A stretch of DNA of 64,000 bases from Bacillota bacterium (GCA_012727955.1 JAAYGB010000001.1:1-64000); one strand, 5' to 3'; shown: positions 16,555 to 25,461, numbered from the stretch's first letter. The notes: generated by a model not told the origin, from the letters alone. Numbers and translations are program-made.

Positions 16555-17394
16555 CTATTCACAAGCGACGCCATTGCCTCCATACTTCTTGACATACTCG
16601 ACGTTTAGGGCAGGTTGATCTTCATATTCAGGATACATCCCAACGATAACGCCATCATTGGGCTTAATCTGAGCAAAGGTCTCCCGGAAGGCCTTTTCTA
16701 CCGTGGCCTGATCTTCACACAACCGTCCAGCGGCAAGAATCTTGAAGGCTAGGCAGGGTTTTTCCGTCTGGCGCATCACGGCAAACATCCGAGGGGGATC
16801 GCTTTCTAAGTAAACCTCGGGAATGGGAATCGGGACATGCCCCAATAAGGCAAGGAGCTCCTCCCGGGTGCGATGCCTTTCATAGACGCAGCACATGAAG
16901 AAGTCGACATCCCAATCCTCCTCGATGACATGCTTGACCACCTCGGGAATATGAGTGGATACCCCGACAAGCACTCCCGCATCCCTGATTTTCTTGCAGT
17001 AATCCCGCACTTGGTGGATTTCCCCGCCTTTCCAGTACCGGTCAGTGAACTCACCATGATGGGCCACGGCAATGGTACCTGCTGACACTGCCCGTTCCAG
17101 CATCTGAGGATCGGACTCATCCTCCTGGGCCAGACAGACGTAGTGCATCTGCCCTCCCTGCTGCCTATGGGCTCGATACAAATCCAAGTTAGCGGGATTT
17201 GACTGCCAGGTATTGATGCCCAACTCCTGGCAACGGGTAAGCAGCTTTAGAACCCGCTCTGGAGAGAAGTAGCGCTTCATCTGGGCATCCACGAAGCGAG
17301 AGAGATGGGAGCCTCCGTTGATGGGATTGGCACCAAGAATCAGCCGGGATAATGTGTGCTGTCCCAAGGGGATCTGCGGCATGGAACCATTCAT
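16555..17394 (-). CDS. TIM-barrel protein of unknown function (aldo/keto reductase-like)
   Basis: About 279 residues. PLGQHTLSRLILGANPINGG, LLTRCQELGINTWQSNPANL, GVLVGVSTHIPEVVKHVIEE and PCLAFKILAAGRLCED are spaced like the strands of a (beta/alpha)8 barrel distantly related to aldo/keto reductases. The catalytic Tyr/Lys/His set of those enzymes is not evident. Start taken at ATG 17394 with AAAGGTGG upstream; another ATG at 17382 and a longer frame to 17478 are possible. Same strand and close spacing as the FAD oxidoreductase suggest a joint pathway, perhaps on a sugar or cyclitol. Confidence 0.65.
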   Translation of the reverse strand: MNGSMPQIPLGQHTLSRLILGANPINGGSHLSRFVDAQMKRYFSPERVLKLLTRCQELGINTWQSNPANLDLYRAHRQQGGQMHYVCLAQEDESDPQMLERAVSAGTIAVAHHGEFTDRYWKGGEIHQVRDYCKKIRDAGVLVGVSTHIPEVVKHVIEEDWDVDFFMCCVYERHRTREELLALLGHVPIPIPEVYLESDPPRMFAVMRQTEKPCLAFKILAAGRLCEDQATVEKAFRETFAQIKPNDGVIVGMYPEYEDQPALNVEYVKKYGGNGVACE

Positions 17395-17537
17395 ATCCAA
17401 AACCACCTTTGTTCCTCGGTGTAGCGAGGAGTTTGTAATCGGCTCGACACAAGCAAAGGCAAGTGAGGAGTCGCTCAATTTTGCCTTCTGTCAGAATATT
17501 CGCTCTCCTTCTCGTCCCTCCTCCGCCAAGATCAACA

Positions 17538-17573
17538 AGAGGACTCCCGAAACTTTGGTTCCGTGAGTCCTCT
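17538..17573 (-). terminator. hairpin after the LysM gene
   Basis: AGAGGACTC (17538-17546) pairs with GAGTCCTCT (17565-17573), 15 bases past the LysM stop. The downstream minus-strand sequence is only weakly T-rich. Confidence 0.65.
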
Positions 17574-17587
17574 CTCGAGCTTCGAAT

Positions 17588-18715
17588 CTATCTACCTCTG
17601 GGAACACAGATTTGCTGCCCGACTTGCAGGGCGTCGGGGTCAAGACCGGGGTTGGCATCTAGGATATCATCTACGGTAGTGCCCAGCTCCCGGGCAATGG
17701 AATACAAGGTGTCTCCAGCCCGAATGGTACGGGGCACATATCCAGTGGGACACTCAGGGCCAGGAACACAGATCCGTTGGCCCACCCTCAGGGAATTGGG
17801 GTCAACGCCGGGATTGGCGTCTAGTAACGCTCTTACCGTGGTTCCCCGTTCCTGGGCGATGCGATACAGGGTGTCACCGGAGCGGATGGTGTACAGCGTC
17901 CAGCCTGCAGGACACTGGGGCATTGGACCGGGGCCTGCTGCCGGAACACAGATTCTCTGGCCTACTCTCAGGGCATTGGGATCGATACCAGGGTTGACCC
18001 GGAGCAGCTCCGCGACGGTAGTTCCTCTTTCCTGAGCAATGCGATACAAGGTGTCACCGGAGCGAATGGTGTAGAGCGTCCAACCTTGGGGGCATTGAGG
18101 CTCAGGACCAGGACCAGGAGCGGCCGCTGGAACACAAATGCGCTGGCCTACCCTAAGGGCGTTGGGATCGATACCGGGGTTAGCCCGGAGCAGCGCCGCG
18201 ACGGTGGTTCCTCTTTCCTGGGCGATGCGATACAAGGTGTCACCGGAGCGAATGGTGTAGAGCGTCCATCCCTGGGGGCATCGAGGCTCAGGGCCGGGCA
18301 TGGGCCCAGGAACACAGATGCGTTGGCCCACTCTCAGGGCATTGGGATCAACGCCGGGATTGGCATCCAGTAACTCCCGCACGGTAGTCCCTCGATCCAG
18401 AGCAATGCGGTACAAGGTGTCGCCGGAGCGGATGGTGTACAACGTCCAGCCCGCAGGACACTGGGGCATTGGACCGGTGTCTCTTTCCGGAACGCAAATC
18501 TGCTGCCCCACGCGCAAATCATCTGGATCGAGACCAGGGTTTGCCGCCAGCAACTCTTCCAGCCCAACTTGATATCTTTGGGCTAGGCGATAAAAGGTAT
18601 CACCAGCCCTGATGGTATAGGTGGTATATCCGCTGGGGCAAGCCTGTGCCGCGTAGATGTCATCCCAGGGATCTGAAGGATAGTATCGCCGGCGATGGTA
18701 GTATGGATAGCCCAT
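17588..18715 (-). CDS. protein with six LysM repeats
   Basis: 375 residues with a short Tyr/Arg-rich head (MGYPYYHRRRYYPSDPWDD) and six LysM units of about 45 residues, each built around TIRSGDTLYRIAQERGTTV and ANPGxDPNALRVGQRICVP. The linkers are Pro/Gly-rich. Each unit starts with a CP pair and ends ICVP, giving two cysteines per repeat. There is no signal peptide, catalytic domain or membrane anchor. LysM binds peptidoglycan or chitin. A leaderless multi-LysM protein in Bacillota suggests a spore-coat protein like SafA, deposited from the mother cell; this is inference. AAAGGAGG precedes the ATG. Confidence 0.88.
   Translation of the reverse strand: MGYPYYHRRRYYPSDPWDDIYAAQACPSGYTTYTIRAGDTFYRLAQRYQVGLEELLAANPGLDPDDLRVGQQICVPERDTGPMPQCPAGWTLYTIRSGDTLYRIALDRGTTVRELLDANPGVDPNALRVGQRICVPGPMPGPEPRCPQGWTLYTIRSGDTLYRIAQERGTTVAALLRANPGIDPNALRVGQRICVPAAAPGPGPEPQCPQGWTLYTIRSGDTLYRIAQERGTTVAELLRVNPGIDPNALRVGQRICVPAAGPGPMPQCPAGWTLYTIRSGDTLYRIAQERGTTVRALLDANPGVDPNSLRVGQRICVPGPECPTGYVPRTIRAGDTLYSIARELGTTVDDILDANPGLDPDALQVGQQICVPRGR
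17594..18640 (-). repeat. tandem DNA repeat encoding LysM units
   Basis: Six units of roughly 150-190 bases. The middle four are nearly identical at DNA level over the segment encoding CP-GWTLYTIRSGDTLYRIA, while linker lengths vary. This points to recent duplication or gene conversion within the gene. Confidence 0.8.
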
Positions 18716-18840
18716 GATCTGGAATCCTCCTTTGTTAGGATTATTGTTCTAAGACTAATGTATGGGCGGGATCTCGAGCCTGTATAGGACTCGGCTCTCA
18801 ATTGGCGATTTTTGGGATCGAAGACCTAGGGGAAAACAAA

Positions 18841-18884
18841 AAACAGCAGTTCTGATCACAAATCCAGTGACCAGACTGCTGTTT
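18841..18884 (-). terminator. terminator of the ireB-to-AIR-synthase run
   Basis: AAACAGCAGT (18841-18850) pairs with ACTGCTGTTT (18875-18884). The minus-strand RNA continues into a T run. It lies about 20 bases after the stop at 18906. Confidence 0.85.
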
Positions 18885-18905
18885 TCCGTTGCTGACGGCT
18901 ACTGC

Positions 18906-19901
18906 CTAACCCCTTTGGGTGCGAAGCCATCTCCACAGTTCATCTTCATAGAATCCCGAAAGCCCACGGACGCTTCCATCGGCCTGAACCAATTGTAAGG
19001 AGGGTGTTTCCATCACTTCTCCTATCGGCGATACTTCACTGCCGCAGGCCTGAACCGCTGCCACCACGCTGTCGGGATCTGCGGTGGTAACCAGTAACGC
19101 TCCCGAGGAGATCAATCCCAGGGGATCTAGGCCTAACTCTCGACAAATCGCTCGAGTGGCAGGACGGATGGGGACCTGTTCCTGGTAAAGCCGAATTCCC
19201 TTGCCAGAGGCCTGAACCAGCTCCAAACAGGCTCCGTACAACCCACCCTCGGTAACATCGTGCATCGCCGTCACCCCGGCATCACGGGCGGCTAGGGCTT
19301 CCTTCACTATACTGATCTCCCCTAGGTATCCCTTGGCGGCGGCTATCAAGTCATCGGGCACGTTACCCAGTTGATCCCCATGTTCCAGTGCTAAAATCGC
19401 CGATCCCTCAAGCCCCACAGCCTTGACCAGCAGGACGGTATCCCCCACCCTCTGCCCCGTGGAAGTAACATACTTGTCCTTAGGGCAGCGACCCAGAGCG
19501 GTACAGACAATGATCGGATCCTGGATGCTGGAAAGAACTTCCGTATGTCCTCCTAAGATGGCAATCCCCAACTCATCACAGGCCCGATGGGCATCGTCCA
19601 TCACCTTACGCAAGGCTGAGGAGTCGGAACCACTGGGCCACAGCAAAGCCAGCTGAATCCCCACAGGCTCCCCGCCATTGGCAGCCACATCATTACAGGA
19701 AACATGGACAGCTAACCAACCACCATTGGTGACGGAACCGGTAATTGGGTCCGTGGAGACCACACATACCTCATCGCCGAAGTCCACTATTCCACTATCC
19801 TCCCCGATCCCGGGAGCAAGCAACACATCGGGGCGAGGGGTTCCCAATCTACCGGTCAAAAGCTGGGACAATTGATCCGTAGGTAATTTGCCAACCTGCA
19901 C
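18906..19901 (-). CDS. AIR synthase-related protein (HypE/PurM-like fold)
   Basis: About 331 residues. The fold markers are APGIGEDSGIVDFGDEVCVV (ATP-binding acidic loop), VSCNDVAANGGEPVGIQLALL, AILGGHTEVL and MHDVTEGGLYGACLELVQAS. These match the AIRS/AIRS_C family of PurM, HypE, ThiL and SelD. It lacks the C-terminal Cys of HypE and the Cys/Sec loop of SelD, so the product is unknown. GTG 19901 is chosen as start because GGAGGGTGA sits just upstream; ATG 19934 is the alternative. Last gene of the long glycolytic run. Confidence 0.8.
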   Translation of the reverse strand: MQVGKLPTDQLSQLLTGRLGTPRPDVLLAPGIGEDSGIVDFGDEVCVVSTDPITGSVTNGGWLAVHVSCNDVAANGGEPVGIQLALLWPSGSDSSALRKVMDDAHRACDELGIAILGGHTEVLSSIQDPIIVCTALGRCPKDKYVTSTGQRVGDTVLLVKAVGLEGSAILALEHGDQLGNVPDDLIAAAKGYLGEISIVKEALAARDAGVTAMHDVTEGGLYGACLELVQASGKGIRLYQEQVPIRPATRAICRELGLDPLGLISSGALLVTTADPDSVVAAVQACGSEVSPIGEVMETPSLQLVQADGSVRGLSGFYEDELWRWLRTQRG

Positions 19902-20001
19902 TGCTTTCACCCTCCAAAAGAAAAATGGCACCATCTAGCCCAGGGCAATGGCACCACAAACAAACGCGGACTGCGTGGATTGCTATGTACCTTGGATCCG
20001 A

Positions 20002-20382
20002 TTATCTCCATCTACCACTCAACACATAGACCTGTAATCGTTTTTTCATCCAACGGCTAACTGGTCTTCGACTGGCAGGTAGAAGCAGACAAAAACCTAC
20101 CGTATCCGTGATCAAACCTGGGGTAAGTAGCAACACGGCACCGACAAGGATCAAGCACCCATCCAGCAGCTCGTTGCCGGGCACTCGTCCATTGGCTAAT
20201 TCCGACTGAATCCGGAATAGGATCGACAGCCCCTGCCACCTAGTTATGTACGTTCCTACCACCGCGGTGAACAGGATCAACCCGATGGTCAATCCGGTAC
20301 CGATGCTCTTCCCCAGTTCGATCAAAAGGAGTAATTCAAGAAAGGGCAGTATCAGTATTGCCAGTAATAACCACCGAAACAT
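20002..20382 (-). CDS. fxsA: FxsA family membrane protein
   Basis: 126 residues with three or four membrane segments: LLLAILILPFLELLLLIELG, TIGLILFTAVVGTYITRWQG and LLDGCLILVGAVLLLTPGLI. The last, with the PGxITD turn, is the FxsA signature, and a basic tail follows (RRPVSRWMKKRLQ). E. coli FxsA affects exclusion of phage T7 by F; the cellular role is unclear. It lies between pyk and the AIR synthase-like gene. Confidence 0.88.
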   Translation of the reverse strand: MFRWLLLAILILPFLELLLLIELGKSIGTGLTIGLILFTAVVGTYITRWQGLSILFRIQSELANGRVPGNELLDGCLILVGAVLLLTPGLITDTVGFCLLLPASRRPVSRWMKKRLQVYVLSGRWR

Positions 20383-20434
20383 GAACTATACCGCCCCTTT
20401 TCTTTCTCACCTTGCCACAGGATGCCGAATCAAC

Positions 20435-21856
20435 TTACTCTACTCTAATCACCTGTAAGAGATTAGTTGCGCCGGGGGTTCCCGTTCTGACTCCAGCAGC
20501 GATAACCAAGGTGTCTTCTGGGTGAACTAAGCCGCTTTCCAGGGCACCCTTTACTGCCACATCCAGCATCGAGTCGATATTCGATGTCCTGGGAACCAAG
20601 ATGGGGTAAACCCCCCAGACCATGGCCAACCTACGAACCACTCTCTCATAGGGCGTCACGGCAATGATCGCCGAACGAGGCCGATACTTGGACACCATTC
20701 TGGCGGTAACCCCAGACTGAGTCGAGCAAATTATCGCGGCGGCCTTAATGTCCTCTGCTGTCATGCAAGTGGCATAACTAATCGCCTCGGTAATTGACCC
20801 TCGGTAGTTTTTCCGGCCTTCTGCCAGCAAATTGGGATAATCCAGGGAAGTTTCCGTCTTGGCAGCAATGCGATGCATCATCTTCACCGCACAGACGGGA
20901 TACTTACCCACCGCCGTTTCTCCAGACAGCATCACAGCATCGGTACCATCTAAGATGGCATTTGCCACGTCAGTGACCTCAGCCCTTGTGGGTCTGGGAT
21001 TGCGAATCATCGAATCCAGCATCTGTGTTGCTGTAATCACCGGCTTCCCGGCCATGTTACACTTGCGGATAATCATCTTCTGGATGGAGGGCACTTCTTC
21101 TGGAGCCATTTCAACGCCCATATCTCCCCGGGCCACCATGACCCCATCGGCAGAGGCGATAATATCATCGATATTACGCACACCCTCTTGACTCTCAATC
21201 TTAGCGATTACCGGTTGACTACCACCAGCCGCGGCAATCACCTTCTTGACCGCCTCGATGTGCTCTCCTCTCCGGACAAAGGAGGCTGCGATGGCATCCA
21301 CCCCTTGCTCCACGCCAAACTTGATGTCCTCCATATCGGCGTCAGTCAGTGGGGGCAGATCCACATCAACCCCGGGCAAACTTACTCCCTTGCGGGAACT
21401 AAGCTCGCCGCCAACGATAACTTCACAGACTACATCATTGCCTTTGACTTCTACGACCTGCAGTTCCAAAATCCCATCATCGAGATAGATAACATTGCCC
21501 GGCTTGACATCCCGAGGCAACTTGGGATAGTTCACAAAGACTCTTTCTTGTGTTCCTCGGGGATCGATGTTTTCGGTGGTGAGAGTAAACCTATCCCCTT
21601 GTTTCAGTAGAATCTTCTCATTCTGAAATATTCCAATCCGAATTTTGGGCCCTTGAATGTCCTGCAGGATTCCAACAACTTTGCCCTTCTCCTCAGCTAC
21701 CTGACGGATTCTCTGAATGCGTCGGGCGTGCTCTTCATGGGTGCCGTGAGAGAAATTAAGCCTAGCGACATTCATTCCAGCATCCATCAGTTCGGCGAGG
21801 ACCTCTTTGGAATCAGAAACAGGCCCAATGGTACACACTATCTTTGTCTTGCGCAT
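20435..21856 (-). CDS. pyk: pyruvate kinase
   Basis: 473 residues; makes pyruvate and ATP from phosphoenolpyruvate. MRKTKIVCTIGPVSDSKEVL, NVARLNFSHGTHEEH, VIAKIESQEGVRNIDDII, VMVARGDMGVEMAPEEVP and VMLSGETAVGKYPV are all present. The extra C-terminal PEP-utiliser domain found in B. subtilis Pyk is absent, so this is the short form. It follows pfkA by 40 bases. Confidence 0.97.
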   Translation of the reverse strand: MRKTKIVCTIGPVSDSKEVLAELMDAGMNVARLNFSHGTHEEHARRIQRIRQVAEEKGKVVGILQDIQGPKIRIGIFQNEKILLKQGDRFTLTTENIDPRGTQERVFVNYPKLPRDVKPGNVIYLDDGILELQVVEVKGNDVVCEVIVGGELSSRKGVSLPGVDVDLPPLTDADMEDIKFGVEQGVDAIAASFVRRGEHIEAVKKVIAAAGGSQPVIAKIESQEGVRNIDDIIASADGVMVARGDMGVEMAPEEVPSIQKMIIRKCNMAGKPVITATQMLDSMIRNPRPTRAEVTDVANAILDGTDAVMLSGETAVGKYPVCAVKMMHRIAAKTETSLDYPNLLAEGRKNYRGSITEAISYATCMTAEDIKAAAIICSTQSGVTARMVSKYRPRSAIIAVTPYERVVRRLAMVWGVYPILVPRTSNIDSMLDVAVKGALESGLVHPEDTLVIAAGVRTGTPGATNLLQVIRVE

Positions 21857-21896
21857 GTCCGGCGGCTCCCTTCGGCATTTTCTCCTCTAATCTTTG

Positions 21897-22898
21897 TTAT
21901 GATGATGACAGCATATGGGCCAATTCATAGAAGCTAAGATCAATCTGCTTTTCCTGCGCCAAAGCATACTCAAGACCCACAGCATTGATCTCATTGTTGG
22001 TGATACCAACCATATACCCACTTTTGTCTTGCATTAACAGCCGCACTGCCTTTTCACCCATGCGGCTAGCAAGAATTTGATCAAATACCGAGGGACTGCC
22101 TCCCCTTTGGATATGACCCAGGATTGTGACCCGAGTTTCAAAACCTGTCCTTTCTTTTACATAGCTACCAACCCGAAAGGCCGGGCTCTGCTCTGACTGA
22201 ACTTCCGGTCCCAAGTCACCGTTGAATCCCTCGGCGACGACAATTATGCTGTGAGCCTTACCTAGTTCATAGCTGCGCTCGATACGCGCCACAACATCAT
22301 CGAGATCCATGGGCACTTCGGGAATCAGGATTGACTCTGCTCCACCGGCCAACCCCGCATAGAGGGCAATGTACCCGGAATTCCGTCCCATCACTTCAAC
22401 CACATACACCCGCTCGTGGGAGGTTGCGGTATCTCGAATCTTGTTGATAGCTTCCACCACTGTATTGAGAGCGGTATCAAATCCGATGGTAAAATCGGTG
22501 CAAGGTATATCGTTGTCAATAGTGGCAGGAATGCCCACGATCTTGATTCCCTTGCTCTGCAGGGCCAAGCCGCCCTGGAAGGAACCGTCACCGCCGATGA
22601 CTACCAAGCCTTCAATGCCGGCTTCCTGTAAGTTCTTGACGGCCTTTTCCTGCCCAGCCTCGGTGGTAAACTGCTTTGACCGAGCACTTTTTAGGATCGT
22701 TCCACCACGGTGAATCACGTCAGCAACGGATCTCGGCGTCAGCTCGAAGATCTCGTTACGGATCAATCCGTGGTAGCCCCGCATAATCCCCATCACACTG
22801 ATACCGTAGTTTTCAGCGGTCCTGATCACCGCCCGAACGGCGGCGTTCATCCCCGGCGCATCACCGCCGCTGGTTACCACTCCAATTCTCCGTATCAT
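21897..22898 (-). CDS. pfkA: ATP-dependent 6-phosphofructokinase
   Basis: 333 residues. VVTSGGDAPGMNAAVRAVIR binds ATP. IGGDGSFQGG has Gly at the position that selects ATP over pyrophosphate. PATIDNDIPCTDFTIGFDTA holds the catalytic Asp, and VEVMGRNSGYIAL and GHIQRGGSPSVFD bind substrate and effector. About 10 residues longer than B. subtilis PfkA, at the C-terminus. Confidence 0.97.
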   Translation of the reverse strand: MIRRIGVVTSGGDAPGMNAAVRAVIRTAENYGISVMGIMRGYHGLIRNEIFELTPRSVADVIHRGGTILKSARSKQFTTEAGQEKAVKNLQEAGIEGLVVIGGDGSFQGGLALQSKGIKIVGIPATIDNDIPCTDFTIGFDTALNTVVEAINKIRDTATSHERVYVVEVMGRNSGYIALYAGLAGGAESILIPEVPMDLDDVVARIERSYELGKAHSIIVVAEGFNGDLGPEVQSEQSPAFRVGSYVKERTGFETRVTILGHIQRGGSPSVFDQILASRMGEKAVRLLMQDKSGYMVGITNNEINAVGLEYALAQEKQIDLSFYELAHMLSSS

Positions 22899-22944
22899 AT
22901 TTCCACATCCTCTACTCCGAATCTAGATCCCTGCCCAACCTCTA

Positions 22945-23919
22945 CTACTCTTTTGCAAAGGGATCAGCAAAACGGCCCATTTGGCGGAACTTCTCCAGCC
23001 GCTGGGCTACCAACTCCTCCGGCGACAGGCCCTGCAGCTCCAGCAAAGCTGACTTGATTGCAGTCTTCAGCAATCTTGCTGCTTCATCGTGATCCCGATG
23101 GGCCCCGCCTAAAGGCTCTTTAACTATACCATCAACGACGCCGAAATCAAGTAGATCCTCCGGCGTAATCTTGAGCAATTCGGCGGCGTCGGCAGCTCTC
23201 GATGAATCTTTCCAGAGAATGTTGGCACACATCTCCGGAGAAATCACAGAATACCAGGCGTGCTCCATGATCAGGATGCGGTTGCCCACTCCAATGGCCA
23301 ACGCCCCACCGCTACCGCCTTCTCCGGTAATCACCGATACAATTGGCGTCCTCAGTTGGGACATGTCCCGAATACACTCGGCAATTACCAACCCCTGGCC
23401 CCGCTCTTCAGCTTCAATGCCAGGATAGGCTCCCACTACATCAATTAAAGTGATAATCGGGCGCTGGAACTTCTCCGCCTGTCGCATCAACCGCAGGGCC
23501 TTCCGATATCCCTCGGGATGGGGTAGGCCAAAGTTACGACGGATGTTTTCCTTAGTATCCCGTCCCTTTTGCGGCCCTATCACCGTCACCGGTTGACCAT
23601 CGAGTAGCGCCAGTCCTCCGACCATGGCCGGGTCATCGCGAAAAACCCGATCACCATGTAACTCAACAAAATCATCGAAAATCCGCCCGATATAGTCCAG
23701 GGTCGTCGGTCGCTTGGGATGACGGGCTATTCTCACCCGCTGCCAGGTGGTCAAATTACTATAAATCTCCTCACGCAACCGTTCAGCTTTTTTCTCCAAT
23801 ACTGAAATCTCCTCGGACAGATCGATGTTCTTTTCTCTGGTAAACTGCTGCAATTCCTCGATGCGAGCTTCTAATTCGGACAATGGCTTTTCCCAGTCAA
23901 AGTAATCCTTCTGTCGCAA
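22945..23919 (-). CDS. accA: acetyl-CoA carboxylase carboxyltransferase, alpha subunit
   Basis: 324 residues. DYFDWEKPLSELEARIEELQ starts the N-terminal coiled coil. The crotonase-fold core has LDYIGRIFDDFVELHGDRVF, FGLPHPEGYRKALRLM, VDVVGAYPGIEAEERGQ and TGEGGSGGALAIGVGNRILI. It partners AccD in the first step of fatty acid synthesis. TTG start with GGGGTGG upstream, 12 bases after accD. Confidence 0.96.
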   Translation of the reverse strand: MRQKDYFDWEKPLSELEARIEELQQFTREKNIDLSEEISVLEKKAERLREEIYSNLTTWQRVRIARHPKRPTTLDYIGRIFDDFVELHGDRVFRDDPAMVGGLALLDGQPVTVIGPQKGRDTKENIRRNFGLPHPEGYRKALRLMRQAEKFQRPIITLIDVVGAYPGIEAEERGQGLVIAECIRDMSQLRTPIVSVITGEGGSGGALAIGVGNRILIMEHAWYSVISPEMCANILWKDSSRAADAAELLKITPEDLLDFGVVDGIVKEPLGGAHRDHDEAARLLKTAIKSALLELQGLSPEELVAQRLEKFRQMGRFADPFAKE

Positions 23920-23931
23920 GAAACCACCCCA

Positions 23932-24792
23932 TTAACCATGCATCCGCAGGAGCTTGGCAATGGTTGGTCTGAGCTCCTTACGTGCAACAATTCCATCGAG
24001 CATCCCATGCTCCAATGCAAACTCTGAGCTTTGAAATCCCTGGGGCAGTTTTTGCCGAATCGTCTCTTCTACGATTCTGGGCCCGGCAAAGCCGATGAGA
24101 GCTCCCGGTTCACTGAGCAAGATATCAGCCAGAGTCGCAAAACTAGCATAGACTCCACCCATGGTTGGATCCGTTAGCACAGAAATATACAACAGTCCTG
24201 CTTGATCATGCTTGGCCACCGCTTGGCTTGTCTTGGCCATCTGCATCAGAGAGTGAATTCCCTCCTGCATCCGAGCCCCACCACCACCAGCGCTAAAAAT
24301 CACCACCGGCAGGCTCTGCTCAATAGCCAACTCGAACAAACGAGTCAATCGTTCCCCAACGACCGAACCCATGCTTCCCCCAATGAAACCAAAGTCGGCA
24401 AATCCCAGCGCTACCTGCTGGCCCTGAATTCGACCGATTCCCGTCATCACGGCATCGGTCATTCCGGTTTTCACCTGAGCCTGGTGCAGCTTGTCCTTGT
24501 AATGAGGGAACCTCAGGGGATCGACGGACTCTAGTTCATCATTGACCTCGGTAAAGGTCTCTGGGTCCACAATCAGCTTCAGCCGATCCGACGCAGAAAT
24601 GCGAAAGTGGTGACCGCATTTATCACAGACAAAGAGATTTTTTTCCAGCTCTTTATTATATAGCATCGCGGAGCAGCCTTCGCACTTGGTCCATAAGCCA
24701 TCGGGAATCTCCCGCTTGGGCTGTTGGGTTGGAAGGCGAGTGGGCCGCACCGTGACATATTTCGGTTTTGACCGAAACAAATCCTTCAGCAT
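23932..24792 (-). CDS. accD: acetyl-CoA carboxylase carboxyltransferase, beta subunit
   Basis: About 286 residues. The four-Cys zinc ribbon is CEGCSAMLYNKEL...VCDKCGHHF near residues 38-62, followed by the crotonase core (GFIGGSMGSVVGERLTR; SAGGGGARMQEG; GGVYASFATLADI; GFAGPRIVEETI). Start set at ATG 24792 with GAGGTG upstream; a GTG nine bases earlier is also open. Adjacent accA completes the carboxyltransferase. Confidence 0.96.
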   Translation of the reverse strand: MLKDLFRSKPKYVTVRPTRLPTQQPKREIPDGLWTKCEGCSAMLYNKELEKNLFVCDKCGHHFRISASDRLKLIVDPETFTEVNDELESVDPLRFPHYKDKLHQAQVKTGMTDAVMTGIGRIQGQQVALGFADFGFIGGSMGSVVGERLTRLFELAIEQSLPVVIFSAGGGGARMQEGIHSLMQMAKTSQAVAKHDQAGLLYISVLTDPTMGGVYASFATLADILLSEPGALIGFAGPRIVEETIRQKLPQGFQSSEFALEHGMLDGIVARKELRPTIAKLLRMHG

Positions 24793-24818
24793 GTAATACA
24801 CCTCAGTTGTATCCGAAT

Positions 24819-25013
24819 CTACCGCTGCAGGGCATGGAAGAGAATAGCTTGCGCCTCCTCGAGTTCCGACTCCAAAACCAGGATTTCTATGTTAGTCCGG
24901 GCGGACTTTCGCTTGGACTCCTTCAACACAGTCATGATCCCCTCGGCCTCAAAGGCCCTGCGAATCGACTCGGCAATGGACTTAGTTGGTGCCACATAAA
25001 CAACGGTCATCAA
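24819..25013 (-). CDS. small protein, DUF2007-like
   Basis: 64 residues reading VVYVAPTKSIAESIRRAFEA, then EGIMTVLKES and EILVLESELEEAQAILFHAL, with a beta-alpha-beta ferredoxin-like rhythm. It resembles the DUF2007 or putative signal-transducing small proteins often found beside accD in clostridia. Start is TTG 25013 (eight bases from GGAGG) or the ATG next to it. Function unknown. Confidence 0.65.
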   Translation of the reverse strand: MMTVVYVAPTKSIAESIRRAFEAEGIMTVLKESKRKSARTNIEILVLESELEEAQAILFHALQR

Positions 25014-25085
25014 TGACTTCGCCTCCAGTGATTTCCTTTCCCGTTGGAAACCGGCAAATTAGCATCACTAATGGCACCAAAGTCT

Positions 25086-25328
25086 CTATTTGGTATCGGT
25101 TCCTGACACAATCGGTCCATGTTCCGTCAGGATCTCAGCCTTGCCCCTGATTTTGATGGCCGATGTATGTTCGGTAAACTGAGCAATCATTACTTCTCCC
25201 CGATCGAGTTTCTCGGTATGATGAAACTTGGTGTCCTCTCCCCGGGTCAATCCAATGATGGTCACCCCGTCAGCCAGGGCTTTGACCACAACATATTGGC
25301 TTTCGAAGGTTCGTTTTAAGTCGCTCAA
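25086..25328 (-). CDS. mtrB: TRAP, tryptophan-activated RNA-binding attenuation protein
   Basis: 80 residues, close to the 75 of B. subtilis TRAP. The Trp pocket residues lie in [13 protein letters not shown], and the RNA-binding K-K-R set is kept in EKLDRGEV and SAIKIRG. TRAP forms an 11-mer ring that, with tryptophan bound, wraps GAG/UAG-repeat RNA to shut off trp genes. No trp gene is in view and the B. subtilis partner folE is not adjacent. TTG start behind AAAGGAGG; the ribosome site can fold as GGAG-GAAC-CTCC, which might hold down translation. Confidence 0.95.
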   Translation of the reverse strand: MSDLKRTFESQYVVVKALADGVTIIGLTRGEDTKFHHTEKLDRGEVMIAQFTEHTSAIKIRGKAEILTEHGPIVSGTDTK

Positions 25329-25377
25329 TGGAGGTTCCTCCTTTATCGACTCAAGAGACTTGGTGCTAAGGATGCCA

Positions 25378-25461
25378 CTAATTATTGTCTCCTACCGAGC
25401 CTTGACTACCACGGTGGTTACTTTCCAAATCCCCGGAGACTGTGACCTTCGCACCAGCCAT
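25378..25461 (-). CDS. possible 27-residue leader peptide upstream of mtrB
   Basis: ATG at 25461 follows GAGAGG at seven bases and opens a frame reading [20 protein letters not shown], then GSVGDNN and a stop at 25378. It has no tryptophan, so it is not a trp-type leader. Evidence is only the ribosome site and the position between murA and mtrB; it may be chance. Confidence 0.25.
   Translation of the reverse strand: MAGAKVTVSGDLESNHRGSQGSVGDNN

Noticed and set aside
17594-18640. CRISPR-like or satellite repeat
   Set aside because: The repeated DNA lies in frame inside one gene and encodes LysM domains; there are no short repeats with unique spacers.
18906-19901. Selenide, water dikinase (selD) or hypE
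   Set aside because: The fold is shared, but the Cys/Sec loop of SelD and the C-terminal Cys of HypE are absent, and no selenium or hydrogenase genes are nearby.
25329-25460. TRAP autoregulation site (UAG/GAG triplets) before mtrB
   Set aside because: Six triplets occur on the minus strand, but they are 0-13 bases apart rather than the regular 2-3 bases TRAP needs.
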